A DNA stretch of 64,000 nucleotides, from assembly GCA_029204225.1 (NCBI GenBank), contig CM055108.1, forward strand, positions 6,975,822-7,039,821, written 5' to 3'. Under the pieces are notes generated by a model. The model searched no databases and had not been told where the DNA came from. It saw nothing but the letters and a program-made list of their open reading frames with translations. The stretch comes from Diphasiastrum complanatum. Taxonomy: Eukaryota > Streptophyta > Lycopodiopsida > Lycopodiales > Lycopodiaceae. This document shows, in pieces, positions 63,101-64,000 of the stretch. Every line of letters starts with the position of its first letter. Position 1 is the first letter of the stretch. Both the position numbers and the translations under genes were made by a program.

Positions 63101-63157
<57 letters not shown>
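63031..63157. repeat. (CT)n microsatellite
   Basis: About 125 bp of CT with two short interruptions. The open frame across it is not a gene. Confidence 0.97.
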
Positions 63158-63160
<3 letters not shown>

Positions 63161-64000
63161 TTCACCTAGCCCTCTATTGTTACCTGTGTGGCGACCTCCT
63201 CCCCTCCACCATACTACAAAAATAAAAAAAACTAAAAAAACACTTTCTTTGGGAGTTTAAAATTTTGTCCTACGTTTCTGGTCAACTTTGGCTAATCTTA
63301 CAAGTTTATTTGAAGGTTGTGAGGATTCAAAAAAGCTTTACTCCACGGAAGTTGAAATTTTTGTGGAAATTTCTGTGGTTGTAAATGTTCATAAGAATTA
63401 GGAGCATTAAATGTCTCTTTCACGTTAGTTGGACAACGTGTGATTGCAAGAAACCTCAACTTTATTGAATTTTCTTTCAATCCTTAATGAGGTGAGATTA
63501 TTGAAGAGCTTGTGTGACAAGTTTTCTATATTTGCTAATCATTCTAGAACTTGCAAAAGAATTTTTTAAGTTACTTGAAGGTGAAAATTTTTAAGTTAGA
63601 TATGGGGTACTATTAGGCCATGCTATCTCAAATTTCTCCTAGCTTTAATGGCTCCAACCACGATCACACAGTTACAACCTTTTTTTGAGAAGTACTGGGT
63701 ACTATAGACCCTATGTAATGACTTACGCGACCAGAGCTTATTTTTAATTGATTGTTAAAGAAAGATCTAGTATGGAATTAGAATAGCTTTTAAAGATCTG
63801 AAAGAGGCCCTAGCTACAGTCCCTATCTTGAAACCTCCTTGCTACGACAAAGAGTTTTTGTGTCTTTACTAGCGCCACACAAAATTGTATAAACTGCTAC
63901 CTAGCACATATATGGGATAAAAAATATCATCTAATAATATTTGTTGGGAGAAAAGCCAGCTAGGATACTCAGTCTCTGGGTTGCTAGACTGCCTTAACGG
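63158..64000. other. unassigned right edge
   Basis: AT-rich. Near 63780-63880 the plus strand resembles a decayed Ty3 RNase H start (FKDLKEALATVPIL-like reading), too short to annotate with confidence. Confidence 0.35.

Noticed and set aside
63021-63260. Ser-Leu repeat open frame
   Set aside because: Translation of a (CT)n tract.

Overview
The window looks like nuclear DNA from a land plant with a large, repeat-rich genome. A fern or another non-flowering vascular plant seems most likely, but no species can be named from the sequence. The reasons are a plastid-type starch enzyme gene with GT-AG introns, primer sites matching initiator methionine tRNA in several LTR retrotransposons, and introns stretched to 10-30 kb by nested elements.

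The only host gene I can support runs on the minus strand through almost the whole window: a chloroplast limit dextrinase (pullulanase-type starch debranching enzyme). I place 15 exons between 61643 (start codon) and 4656, with matching phases at every junction, giving 657 codons. The 3' part, with the catalytic Asp and Glu, lies beyond base 1. Intron 5 is 31.6 kb and has a GC donor. Intron 9 is 10.9 kb. Bases 61644-64000 are the upstream region, with a G-box, an RY motif and a long (CT)n tract.

Intron contents, left to right. Bases 1-2075: an internally deleted Ty3 element (minus). 9350-10075: a tRNA-like SINE and a duplicated segment. 11633-17242: a Ty1/copia element (minus) with both LTRs and a 443-bp solo LTR inside its gag. 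17441-20755: Ty3 gag/RT remnants and a solo LTR. 23743-24188: a copia-type solo LTR with a perfect target duplication. 26300-27098: a LINE RT relic. 27099-28817: a 5' LTR with gag start (minus). 28818-30630: the 3' half of a chromovirus. 30631-32560: Ty3 integrase and LTR remnants. 32890-38264: an older LINE 3' end followed by a nearly full-length LINE. 38397-42866: a chromovirus with two LTRs and an internal deletion. 42867-43490: a Ty3 RT relic (minus).

The most striking object is a 12.5-kb palindrome at 43924-56428. It is made of two hAT-like DNA transposons of about 6.2 kb placed tail to tail around a 48-bp spacer. Each unit has four transposase exons and, convergent to them, a small charged putative coiled-coil gene. 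The right copy is open from end to end (1336 residues: BED finger, DUF659-like core, hAT dimerisation region, then an unusual 540-residue acidic, proline-rich, AT-hook tail). The left copy has a 1-bp frameshift. Both ends carry dense arrays of GGTACC-type palindromes. A long transposase with an AT-hook tail, a second gene and a fold-back pair inside an intron is my best candidate for an undescribed system.
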